In this document: positions 10,399-19,740 of the stretch, piece by piece
Numbering within the stretch: the first letter of the stretch is position 1
Layout of the letters: each line of letters starts with the position of its first letter
Assembly: GCA_021234155.1 (NCBI GenBank)
Contig: JAJEKV010000059.1
Location: 2,682,182 to 2,746,181, forward strand
DNA from: Isoetes taiwanensis
Taxonomy: Eukaryota > Streptophyta > Lycopodiopsida > Isoetales > Isoetaceae
Direction: 5' to 3'
DNA length: 64,000 nt
Translations under genes and position numbers: made by a program
The notes under the pieces: model-generated
Told to the model about the DNA's origin: nothing
The model's database searches: none
What the model saw: only the letters and a program-made list of their open reading frames with translations

Positions 10399-12994
10399 TG
10401 TGACGTCCCCAGCTAGTATACGAGCCCACACTCGTATATAGACTGGAGCTTTCCCCCAAGCTGAGCTACTCCCAACCTGAGGCCATCTGCCTGACATCTA
10501 TCCCTTAACGTGAGGTCAAGGCACGGATGGGAAGAGCAGACGTGTCATTCCCCCGTCTCCCTCGGAGCCTATCTATAGCGGAAGCAAACAAACATAAGAA
10601 CCATAACATCATATACAATATACATTCCACCCCAAAGGGGTGACATCATAACATAGCATCTGATCATCCATCCATCCTAACATCATCTAGCAAGAGCTCC
10701 TACCCCATAGCTCAGACTCGTAGAGGATGACTGACAGCTCGGGGCACCAGAAGCAATGCAGACGGAGTTCATGGCACATGACGTTGGCTGGCATAGAGAA
10801 CATGGCTAAAGGGTACCACATCCATCCACCCCTCCTGTGCACACTTTGCAAATAGACTGAAAAGTGTCGGGGACATGACCGTAGCCTGCCGGGGATATAG
10901 CCGAAAGAGCTACTCCTGGGTTGCATCTCCCCAGGCCCGATGAGGCAGGAAGGTTGCCCTTCCTGGAGGCATCATGCCGATGATCAGGGTGTTTTTTAGT
11001 GGCCCCGGCGGGCCAGTTGGCCACACATTCATATTTTTCGAAAAATAGTCGGCCACGCCGGAGTAGGATGCATTCGCACCATAACCAAATGGGGGTGGCC
11101 AGTTCAAAACACCAATTTATCGAATTTACTTCATAAGTGGCCAATTTGATATTTGCCCAATCTTCAGACCCGTAGGGCGTGGCCATTTCAAAATACTATG
11201 CGCAATAGAAATTTGCTAGGGTGGCCATTTAAACCATGGAATAATTTTATGCTTTTAGGATTGTGGCCAGGCTCTATATAGGCCAATTGTATGGATAGGA
11301 TTTCGCCACTTGTAGGGTAGCAAAATTAGCTTAATGTTTAGCCCTAAATTGGTGAAGGCATTCTAGACAGATAGTATCCTGACTAGATTCTTATGCTATC
11401 TATTCTACCTTCGTCAACCTTCATTTTCTCATTTCAATATATCGGCCAGTTTGCCAATGTAGTATTTTGGTATATTGTATATCTACTCGATGGCATTTCT
11501 TCATTTCGATTCTTTCATTTCGACCTTATTGATCATATTATACTTTACTTGTAACTTGTGTGTTATATAGGTGACTATCGATAACTTGAGAGCCTTGGCA
11601 CATATTGATTTGATAGCCTTTGCAAAATGAGACTATCATTTTCTTTCCTAACCACAAAGAAAACTTATGGTGCAAAACAAGTTTGAGAAGGCTCTAAAAT
11701 AATAGATGAGCTATCATGATCTCAATGATCAAGAGGGCTCCTCAACAAATATTGACCTAGTTACCATCTTTACATGTAGGATATACAGGTGTAGCCAATT
11801 GAATTTTTTGAAAAAAAAAATAGTTCCATGGTTTCACCATTTAAGTTACAACCCTTCGGTGTAACAATTACAAAAAGGGCCAGGCCAAGCTACGGTTAGC
11901 AATTTATCCAAAGCAAGTAGTGGCCAATATTTTATGCCCCATCAAATATGTAGGTAGGTTAAAAAATACCCTGCCGATGATGGGGTACTAGAGGGCCACC
12001 GCCCATCTATGGCTACTACCGCCTATGATGACACACCACCTCAAAACGGTGCATGCCTGAGACTACCCCCAGTCTCACCCCGCGGGGTATCCCATGGCTA
12101 GCATCACCCATAAGCGGCACCAAGCCTATGCCCTGCCCTCTCGCGGTGGCAGGCCATTGGGCCTAGTCTCTTCCCATCATTAGACATCTCCCCCATTCTC
12201 AACCGGTCTCGCCCCCTTCACCCACAGTCAGGTGGGCTCTTGTGCACAGGCCGAATCTACTTTTGATCTAACAGAGCATCTAGGATCATGCTACTAGGCT
12301 GGGGCTCTACCCCCCTTCCCCAAACAAGGAGATATCACAAAATAACAACAAAGAACATAATCCATCACGAAACAAAATAGAATAACAGCTACTTCTATCT
12401 ACCATAGAACTACTCCTATCATCTAGAAGGGGTTCATTCTTAGAGGCTTCTATCTGGAGATCTAGGAAGGATCTAAGAATGAAACAAAATGCTAGATCGC
12501 CTCAATGCTAGCCTGTAAACTGGCATTGGGGCTCGAATCGACTCCATACCTTCATCCTGGTTGGTGCCCATCTCCAAAATGTGTCGAACTGCCTGAAAGC
12601 TGCTGCTACTACTCTAAATGATGCTGTAAACCAGCTTCGCCCTCCAAAAGAGTCAGATTTGTATGCTCAGGCACAACAAACAGAGTAAGGAAGCCCTAAT
12701 GCAATGAAACTTGGCATTAGAGTTTCTTGACTCTTTTGTGTGACGAATTTTAGGGCTTTGTGCCCTAAAGGATCCCATTGGTCAATTGCCACATGGCAAT
12801 GGGGCATTGGCAAGTTAATGTTTCATAGGTTAAGGTTCCCTAGATGCAAATATATGATATTTGCATCTCCATGGTATGGTTGTATATGCTTACAACCATA
12901 TGTGGGTCTCATGTACGTGGCTTCTGGACTACGTACTAGTGACACACATGTATAATATACCTATTCATAGCGTATATTATACTGGAACGTCACA
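10399..12994 (-). repeat. 5' LTR of the chromovirus
   Basis: Bounded by TGTGACGTCC at 10399 and ACGTCACA ending at 12994. Length is 2596 bases, of which 997 are a nested hAT-like insertion plus its duplicated target, so the native LTR is about 1.6 kb. Compared with 1-1363 the match is continuous outside the insertion. It should hold the element promoter; I could not place a TATA box with confidence. Confidence 0.93.
10985..11973. mobile_element. Non-autonomous hAT-like DNA transposon nested in the LTR
   Basis: 989 bases bounded by CAGGGTGTTTTTTA on the left and TAAAAAATACCCTG on the right, imperfect terminal inverted repeats with the CAGGG start typical of hAT elements. It is flanked by identical 8-bp direct repeats CCGATGAT at 10977-10984 and 11974-11981. 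The homologous LTR at 1-1363 has a single CCGATGAT there, which shows the empty site. The motif GGCCA occurs many times near both ends, as expected for subterminal transposase-binding repeats. No transposase frame is present. Confidence 0.92.
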
Positions 12995-15217
12995 GCAGTT
13001 CTCAAAAATATCCATCAGTTCGAGGAGACTTGTCACGTTCTCCCTTTTGAGCTTGGCAGAGAAAATTCCGAAGAATGCATCTATATCATCATGAGTGGGT
13101 AAAAGCATGATAAAGGTGTCCACTTTTGGAACCTGCCAAAGTACATACACTAGGTACTCCAAAAACTGGTACTTTCTTTTTTCTTTCTCATGAAAATCAG
13201 TTTAAAAAATTCAAAATAAATGTCTATGACACATTGAGATTTGATGCTATGTGAAACACAAATCTAATAGAGACTAAAAAAGTTGCATCAACCCTTAAAA
13301 TCAATACTTATTTAGACATTACATAGTTCCAAAAGTACTCAGTGCTGGGTACCTTTTTAGGTACTTTTTTAGTCCCTAAAAAGTACTTTTTAAGGGACAC
13401 TTTAACATGCTTTTACCCGAGTGTGCCCAACCATCATGAATCCCACTTTCACAATCTTGAAGACTCCCACTGCAGTCAAGTATGACATTGCCCCAAACAT
13501 CCATCTATTCTTGTTTTCTTTCCAGCAGTTGTCCAACTGAACACATAGCTCCTCTGGCAGTTGTTTCTCATTTATGGGGAACTCATCCCAAGTCCTCCTT
13601 GCTTCTTTCAACACCTTCGATGTGAGCTCATTTATCTGCCTTTGATTGAGCTGCTAGTCATCCATCAAAGCATCAAAGATGGGGGCTGAGGGAGAAAACC
13701 TCCTCCCTCTATAGAGCCCCTCTCAAGTGTTCTCAAGCACTTGAAAATAGAGCTCACATGGATATTCGGATCGTCTCTCCATAGATCAAGCACAATGACC
13801 ATATGTGCCAGTTCCATGGCCATGAGTGAGGACACCTGCCAAGCTTACTTTCATTTGAAAAGCATTCTGGCATCGCTTGGGCAAAGGGTCTAGCTTTGGC
13901 AAGAAAGTCTTCTGCTGGTCCATCTTATCGTGTATTATGCACAAGTATTTGTCAGGTTGCATTTGTGAAAAGGTTCGCCATTGCCAATATAGTTGTCTAC
14001 ATGATACTTAGTCTGATTGGTGATCTACCATTTGCTCTCTGATTGCCATCCTTTCTTTCTCTATTGCAGTTGATGCAAGTGTATCCTTCAGCTGAATGCA
14101 GGTGTTGCACTTCGAGAAAGGCATTTGTTGCAAGACTACCACGTCCGAGAGTGAGTTTTCCATATCCTGCTAAATGTTGATTGTGAAAGTGTTCGACCTC
14201 CTATAGTTTCTAGAATAGCATTCATCTCTTTGAGGCACTCTTTCTGGATGTAATGTTGTGGCAACACCCTCTGCACTAGTTGGACACCATGCTCGTTCAC
14301 CTTGGATCTATGTGGCATAGATTGGGACATGTACCTGACAAAGCTCTCAAACACTGCAATGGCCCTCAAAGTGTTTGCCCTAGGCTTCAAAATCATGTAA
14401 TTGCCATACTGGAACAACTGATGCCCTCTTTTAACTTGTTCCCAGTATCTGTAAAATGATGTCTTGCTAAGACCAAGAATCCATCTTATTGCATTCATGC
14501 ATACCTTATGTTCTCTCAACAGATAAAGTAATATTCCTGTGTCTTTAGATGTGCTGCATTTCTATACAATGAGCATACGAAATTAATCATGTCCTTTTGG
14601 AGCTGACCAATGTACTGTGACCTTATGTCAACTAGCTCATCCACACTATATTTAATTGTGCAATCTAGACTGCAGCACTCCTGTCCCCTCACTGCCTCTA
14701 AGTTTTCCTTAGTTGCTGCTATGCTTCCTTTCCTTTTCAAGTATTTGGCACTTCTAGGCCTCTTAGGCACTTGTGGTTGTCTCTTATAAAAACAGTAGCG
14801 CCTCTTCCTTGTAATCAGAGGATGCACATCCATTACCATGTCTTCTGCATGGCCAGAGTTGTTCCTTGGGGTATCTTGAGATGGGCCTTCTAGGTGGAGA
14901 CCTTTCTTATCTTTGATATGTTTAATTGGCCATCTCAGTTGAGTTTGGAACTCTAGAAATCCCGAGCACACAATGCACTCACTGGAGGCCCCCTGGGACA
15001 TAATTGTGTCAAGCTGGATAAGGAGTTTCCCAACACCAACACCCAAGTGGTCCTCTCCAAGCCTCTCGTCATTGACACTATCGGATGGATCCACGGCCGT
15101 TATGATACCCTCTGCAAAAGCCTCCCCATTGCATGGGTGCACCAATAAGCATTCCATCTTTATCCATTGGAGCCTAGGACATTGCTTTCCTTGGGCCTTG
15201 TAAGATTCGGAAGCTAC
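12995..15217 (-). pseudogene. Transposase-like gene (DUF7869-type, HTHxDxD), copy 1, disrupted
   Basis: Minus-strand coding pieces: 15157-14516 (extends to a splice acceptor near 15217), 14519-14136, about 13860-13640, 13614-13402, and 13090-12995. Landmarks in order: VHPCNGEAF, an ITAVDPSDSVNDE block, a basic KRRYCF block, a Cys cluster near CCSLDC, a short helix-turn-helix-like GLSKTSFYRYWEQ, then QRVLPQHYIQKECL. The end of the gene reads VGHT, is cut by a 322-bp MITE, and resumes HDDIDAFFG. From memory VGHTHEDID is a hallmark of a large uncharacterised eukaryotic family (DUF7869) thought to be transposon-related. The chromovirus cuts the gene at 12994. A stop near 13650 and a stop/frameshift around 14160-14510 also break it. 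It matches the copy at 32648-34917 along most of its length. Confidence 0.7.
13097..13418. mobile_element. 322-bp MITE inside the transposase-like gene
   Basis: Ends are GGGTAAAAGCATG at 13097 and CATGCTTTTACCC at 13418, with the inverted match extending imperfectly for about 25 bases. Both sides carry GAGT (13093-13096 and 13419-13422), a 4-bp target duplication. Removing the element and one GAGT joins the host reading frame across its conserved motif. Superfamily unknown; a 4-bp duplication argues against hAT and Mutator. Confidence 0.85.
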
Positions 15218-15239
15218 CTATGGGAGACAAAGAAACCAT

Positions 15240-15535
15240 CTATCAAACATTATGTTATATACTTACCATAAAAGCAACCATAACAAGTAAATATAAACCA
15301 TTGGCATATAAGTAACCATAAGAAATAAATAAGAATACATAGCATCAAACCATATAAGATAAATCATTTAAGTAAATAAATCAAACCATATAAGTAAATA
15401 AATCAAACCATATACGTAGCACCAAACCATATAACCATAACAAATAAATAGAAATTTATGTAAACATCAAACCATCGGTATACAACCGTAAGAAATAAAT
15501 AAAAATAGATAGCATCAAATCATTGGCGTACACGT
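15240..15535. repeat. Degenerate AT-rich minisatellite
   Basis: Variants of AAACCATATAAGTAAATAAATC and AACCATAAGAAATAAATA-like words recur at irregular spacing. It sits just upstream of the transposase-like gene's first recognisable exon. No gene is seen. Confidence 0.6.
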
Positions 15536-16552
15536 GTCCATAAATGATGATGTGGTATGTCAACAGGCGTCTGACCTGTCACGCGGACTGCGCCACCATT
15601 ATTACGTCTTTCTCCCGAATCGAGGGGGCAGCCAGTAATAACTGCATGCTCCCCCCCTTTTGAATCCCTCTTTTCCTGTCATTTGGTATCCCGGCAAGCT
15701 TCTCTCTAGCTTTCTTCCTCCAAGTCCGGCGAGCTTTCACGAAGGTGCTCGCTCTACTCCATCGAGCAATCCGACGGTTTATGACAGTAGTATGGTCGAC
15801 TGATCAGGACGCTTCTAGCGTCGAGATTTTGCGCAGTTTGAGAGTTCTAACAGTAGATACTTTCTCAGAAGAAATTAAGCCTCCTATTCATGTTTTTTCT
15901 TTTTTTTTTTTTCATTTTTTAGTGCGCATCCATCTTTCCTAGTTCATCCTTTATGTTTCTTAACTATTTCTTATTGCTTTCCAGTCCCACAAATCCCTAT
16001 TCTCGAGGGTTTACTCTTAAGTGAAGAGAGAGGCAGACATGGAGGCCTCTTCAAACAAATCGAACAGGTAGTTCATTACCTCTGGCCCCTTGTTTTTAGA
16101 TAAAATTAATACACGTCTTTTTTCTTTTCTGTGGTGAAGCTGTTTTATGATTTTATACGTTTCCCATATTTTCTACACAGCTAGAAGCCAGGTCCAGGTC
16201 CAGTCCCTTTGTTTGAGTGAAGGCAAGACAGGTCAATTTCTACTGCTTTCTGTTAAATAAAGAAAAAATAATGTCTGATATTATAATATCATTTAAAAGA
16301 AGTTAGATCTGTCTAACTGTGGAGAAAAACCAATTGATATTCATAGTTACAGAGGTAGCTACAGATATTCCTACTTACGAGGTAGTTACAATGAGATATT
16401 CATGGTTGGATCTTTCATCACTGAAAGATATTCATAGTAAGAAGGCAGCTCCACGATAACAGAGGAAGCTGCAGCTCCACAAATTATGACAAAGATTCCA
16501 GTAAAATGGAGTCATTACTAATGTAGAATTTCTCATCCCTTGCAGGTCTAGC
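15536..16552. other. No gene recognised
   Basis: About 1 kb of mixed sequence with a T-rich run near 15900-15920. A 65-codon frame at 15745-15942 shows no motif and ends in homopolymer-coded Phe; I do not support it. Confidence 0.5.
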
Positions 16553-17085
16553 TTGTCGGGTGCAAGGGGCCATTCTCAACTCGCGAGTCGGGAAGGCCCA
16601 ATCTATCTAGCAGCAGGTCGAGAATCCCCTAATTCTCCACCATCTGCAAGCATTCTCGACTCGCGATGCCCCCATACTGCAACCCAATCTGCATTTTCGA
16701 CTCGCGAGTCGAGAATGCCTCAAATCTCTCACCATCTGCATGCATTCTCGACTCGCAAGTCGAGAATGCACCCATATTGCAACTCAAGACTGCATTCTCG
16801 ACTCATGAGCCGGGAATCCCCCACTTCTCTCACCATCTCGAACCATTCTCAACCGGCATTCTCGACTAGCGAGCCGATAATGCCCCACTCAATCACCATT
16901 TGCCAGCATTCTCGACTGGCGAGTCGAGAATGCCCCCTCTCTCACCATCTTCCAGGATTCTCGACTCGCCAGTCGAGAATGCCCCAGTCTCTCGCCGTCT
17001 GCCAGCATTCTCGACTCTAGAGTCGAGAATGCCCGATTCTCTCATCATCTACCAGCATTCTTGACTCGCCAATCGAGAATGCCCC
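16553..17085. repeat. Minisatellite of about 55-60 bp units centred on a Ser-type palindrome (CTCGACTCGCGAGTCGAG)
   Basis: About ten copies of the 18-bp palindrome CTCGACTCGCGAGTCGAG or one- to three-base variants, each followed by AATGCCCC and a CTCTCACCATCTGCCAGCATT-like spacer. Because the unit length is often near a multiple of three, an artificial frame of 155 codons runs through it; its repetitive translation is not evidence for a protein. Confidence 0.85.
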
Positions 17086-18060
17086 TTTCATGTGATCCAA
17101 CAGGGCTCATGCGATGTGATCCAACAGGGCTCATGCGAGTCGAGAACTGGTGGTCCAGTGATGCATTCCACACTCGCTGCCCACACGTGCCTTCCCCCCG
17201 TCTGAGTTGAGCTCCTTCGAACCATAGGCCTCGAATGTTCCGAAGGGGATCGGCTCAGAGGGGGCAAAGGCATGTAAGTGCATCGAATGGTGGATGAATC
17301 TTTCCCAAGGCCCATGTGACTGAGGTCTGTAGATGCTCTTGGTTATTCTCGCCTCCTGAGTCGAGAATAGGTCGTCCAGTGATGCAGTCCACACTCGCTG
17401 CCCACACATGCCTTCCTGCCATCTAAGTTGAGCTCCTTCGAACCATAGGCATCGAATATTCCAAAGGGGATCGGCTCATACGGGGCGATGACATGTAGGT
17501 ATATCGAATGGTGGATGAATCTTTCCAAGGCCCCTGTGCCCGAGGTCTATAGATGCTCCTCCTTATTCTCGACTCGCGAGTCGAGAATAGGTCGTCCAGT
17601 GATGCATTCCAGACTCGCTTCCCACTCATGCCTACTTCCCGTATAAGTTGAGCTCCTTCGAACCATAGGCATCGAATGTTCCAAAGGGGATCTTCTCAGA
17701 CGGCAAGAAGGCATATAGGTGTCCAATGCCCCTGTGCCTAAGGTCTATAGATGGTCCTCCTTATTCTCGACTCGCGAGTCGAGAATAGATCATCCAGTGA
17801 TGCATTCCACATTCGCTTCCCACTCATGCCTACTTCCCGTCTTAGAGGAGCTCCTTCAAACCATAGGCGTCGAATGTTCCGAAGGGGATCTTCTCAAACA
17901 GGAAGAAGGCATGTAGGTGTATTGAATGGTGGATGAATCCTTCCGAACGCCCCTGTGCCTGAGTAGATGGTCCTGGTTATTCTCGACTCGCGAGTCGAGA
18001 AAACTACATGGAGTCATGCATTCCACACTCCCTACCCACACATGCCTTCCCTTGCCGGCA
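17086..18060. repeat. Tandem array of about 197-223-bp units carrying the same palindrome
   Basis: Four to five units. Each contains the palindrome (at about 17345 degenerate, 17565-17588, 17763-17786, 17978-17998), then GTCGTCCAGTGATGCATTCC, CACTCGCTGCCCAC, GAGCTCCTTCGAACCATAGG, TCGAATGTTCCGAAGGGGAT and GAATGGTGGATGAATC. In the two best units the palindrome is perfect over 26 bases, the arms extending as TATTCTC. Open frames on either strand are repeats of each other and are left out. Confidence 0.85.
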
Positions 18061-18332
18061 CCTCTAGCTTGCTTTTTGGACTAAAGACCGAAGCAAGAGG
18101 GAGCTTTCTCCGGGCTCTTTCTAGATGGAATGACTTAACTAAAATTCGACCTGAACATGCCTCAGCCTCGTTGATTGCATGTTCCCTTGCTGAGCACGTT
18201 CTAGCACCGCCACAATGACAATGCTGAAATACGCTCAACAAGGAAACAAGCAGTCGAACAGACTCCAAGCAGATCTCGAAGTAGACCCCCTAAACCCGTT
18301 TAAAAAGTTCTAACTAATATGGAAGGATAGAC
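18061..18332. other. Boundary region with a weak possible exon
   Basis: A plus-strand frame to 18218 reads through from the array into LLFGLKTEARGSFLRALSR and ends at a stop. It has a coding-like composition but no motif, and its upstream part is satellite. I cannot support it as a gene. Confidence 0.3.
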
Positions 18333-18572
18333 TCACCTCTTTCTTAAGTATTCTTTGGGCCATTGTATAACAGATCCTGCAGCCTTCCGGATGGTCGTTG
18401 CTTCTTCGGTTGGCCTTATAAGCAAAGCATCTCCATTTATAACTTGTGTTATGGCGATCCTTGAGTATCCTTTCTCCATTGCACTGCAGTGGAGCAGGCC
18501 AGTATCCTCTAGCTCGTCCCCGATTGCAACCTTCGCCCCATCCGCAAGCAGCAGATTGACTAGCATATCCAA
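18333..18572 (-). pseudogene. DUF8039-like module from a plant transposon-related gene
   Basis: The 79-codon frame reads AKVAIGDELEDTG, then a short beta-rich stretch, then DALLIRPTEEATTIRKAAGS and VIQWPKEYL. This order (a changed G-x-L start, alternating hydrophobic strand, RP, TI..A.GS.I.WP) resembles the small DUF8039 module that I recall near the end of plant transposon-associated proteins. No neighbouring exon was recognised, so I treat it as a fragment. A splice acceptor upstream of the first Met is possible. Confidence 0.5.
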
Positions 18573-18655
18573 AACCTCAAGTTACACAACGTTATGATCT
18601 TGCTTCATAATCAAAGAAGAGCTTACCGCTTCTTCGCACCATATCTAGAAATCTG

Positions 18656-19182
18656 TTGAAGGAAAAGAACGATCCTCCAAGGCCCCTCACAGACTGGGGA
18701 TTTGAAGTGGGTGTCTGGTCATGTATGGCGAAGCGGAATGTACTCGGTGTTTGTTCTCGGGGTGATTGGAGTCCCTCTACTGAAGTGCAAGTTTATCTGG
18801 GGCCAAGAAAAGGCAGACTTTGTGAGGGACCTGGACACGTCTGTCACAAAAGGCACGGAGATAATGGTAAAAAAATTGGAAAGGGTTTATGAGGCCTACC
18901 AGGGATATGGTAAACATAACACTGTTATTATAGATGACAGCGCCTACAAGTGTTACCATAACTCGGACAAACACGATCCTGGCTAAGAGCTATCGACCAG
19001 AAGAATATGAAATAGATACTTGGCTCGCATACGACCTCGTTCCAGTGTTGGCTGAGGCCAGGTTTTCCATTCTGGTGGCCGATGTAATCAGGAGGTATCC
19101 GAATCTCGAGGAGATTGACCAGCATCGCATCTCCTTCATGAAAGCCACGGACGAGAAATTTTATGGTGATAAGGATACTTGA
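18656..19182 (+). pseudogene. FCP1/NIF-type CTD phosphatase-like domain, two frameshifts
   Basis: Three plus-strand frames line up as one domain. The first gives FEVGVWSCMAKRNV, the second VPLLKCKFIWGQEKADF, then KKLERVYEAY and NTVIIDDSAYKCYHN, the third ILAKSYRPEEYE, then DTWLAYDLVPVL. In the FCP1/SCP family this is the order WSSA, F.WDQ, DL..VW, TVLIDDSP and the C-terminal helix pair. IDDS holds the late catalytic-site Asp residues of this HAD-type phosphatase. The N-terminal DLDETL is not visible. Shifts occur near 18745 and 18975. I infer a decayed gene or base errors; the family call rests on the IDDS block and its spacing. Confidence 0.6.
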
Positions 19183-19223
19183 ATGTAATTATTTTGTAAC
19201 ATTGTGGAATATGTAGATGAACT

Positions 19224-19440
19224 GTATCATTTGTGACATATGAATTACTTGTATAATGATGTGGCATGGTCTTTCTCGACTCGCGAGTCGAGAAATGAAC
19301 CATTTGTATGGAATGAATGATCTTCAGCGTTTATGGTATAGGAATTACATGCACAAAGTTGTGGCATGGTGTTTCTCGACTCGCGAGTCGGGAAATGAAC
19401 CATTTGTATGGAATGAATGACTTCAACGTCTATCGTATTT
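19224..19440. repeat. Two direct repeats of about 104 bp, each with the CTCGACTCGCGAGTCGAG palindrome
   Basis: Units share GTGGCATGGT, the palindrome (19275-19292 perfect, 19377-19394 with one change), AAATGAACCATTTGTATGG and GAATGA. Around the first one the palindrome is perfect over 24 bases with TTT and AAA outer arms, unlike the TATT and AATA arms of the 17-18 kb array. Confidence 0.8.
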
Positions 19441-19530
19441 GAAATTGTTTGTTCGATCTGCGTGACTAATGGCACCGTGTTTGTTAATTATGGTCATGTT
19501 ATGTTATAGGAGGTAGCGGTCATGGTACAG

Positions 19531-19740
19531 AATGGAAGGATATACTCTTACCAGGGCTACGGAATAAGATTGCTAGAGAACACAATCGTTGTAGAAATGA
19601 GGAGGAGAAGATGAATGTTATGAAGCTACAGGAAGCGCAAGCGATACTGCGAGCTTTGGATCAAATCCACGGAGCATGGGGAAGAAGCGTATTTGACGCG
19701 GAGATTGAAGAAAGATCTCGAGTGGAGGCCGTGCAAGCTG
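19531..19740 (+). pseudogene. Coding-like exon fragment, unknown
   Basis: After a possible acceptor GGTACAG the plus-strand frame reads EWKDILLPGLRNKIAR, then a charged helix ending LDQIHGAWGR and EERSRVEAVQAGC. The composition is that of a helical protein segment. Around 19740 the sequence switches to the ParB-type pseudogene on the other strand, so the exon is cut there or ends there. No family is recognised. Confidence 0.4.

Larger units (their letters stand above)
1..12994 (-). mobile_element. Ty3/gypsy chromovirus LTR retrotransposon, nearly complete
   Basis: The element reads on the minus strand. Its 5' LTR is 10399-12994 and its 3' LTR is 1-1363, cut by the window edge; about 236 bases of the outer LTR end lie outside. 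LTR ends are TGTGACGT and ACGTCACA. The primer-binding site lies one base inside the 5' LTR and the polypurine tract abuts the 3' LTR. Order in element sense: 5' LTR, histone-H3-type reading region, unknown acidic reading region, gag, protease remnant, reverse transcriptase-RNase H-integrase, chromodomain, 3' LTR. The two LTRs are nearly identical apart from a nested hAT-like insertion, which argues for a fairly recent insertion. The coding part is nevertheless broken by stops, frameshifts and a deletion across the gag-protease joint, so the copy is probably non-autonomous. The flank at 12995-12999 (GCAGT) is one half of the expected 5-bp duplication; the other half is outside. Confidence 0.93.

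Noticed and set aside
16553-17020. 155-codon plus-strand frame
   Set aside because: It translates the palindromic minisatellite; the peptide repeats because the DNA repeats.
17088-18041. Several 61-92-codon minus-strand frames of similar sequence
   Set aside because: They are the same segment of each 200-bp tandem unit, with no homology to a protein family.
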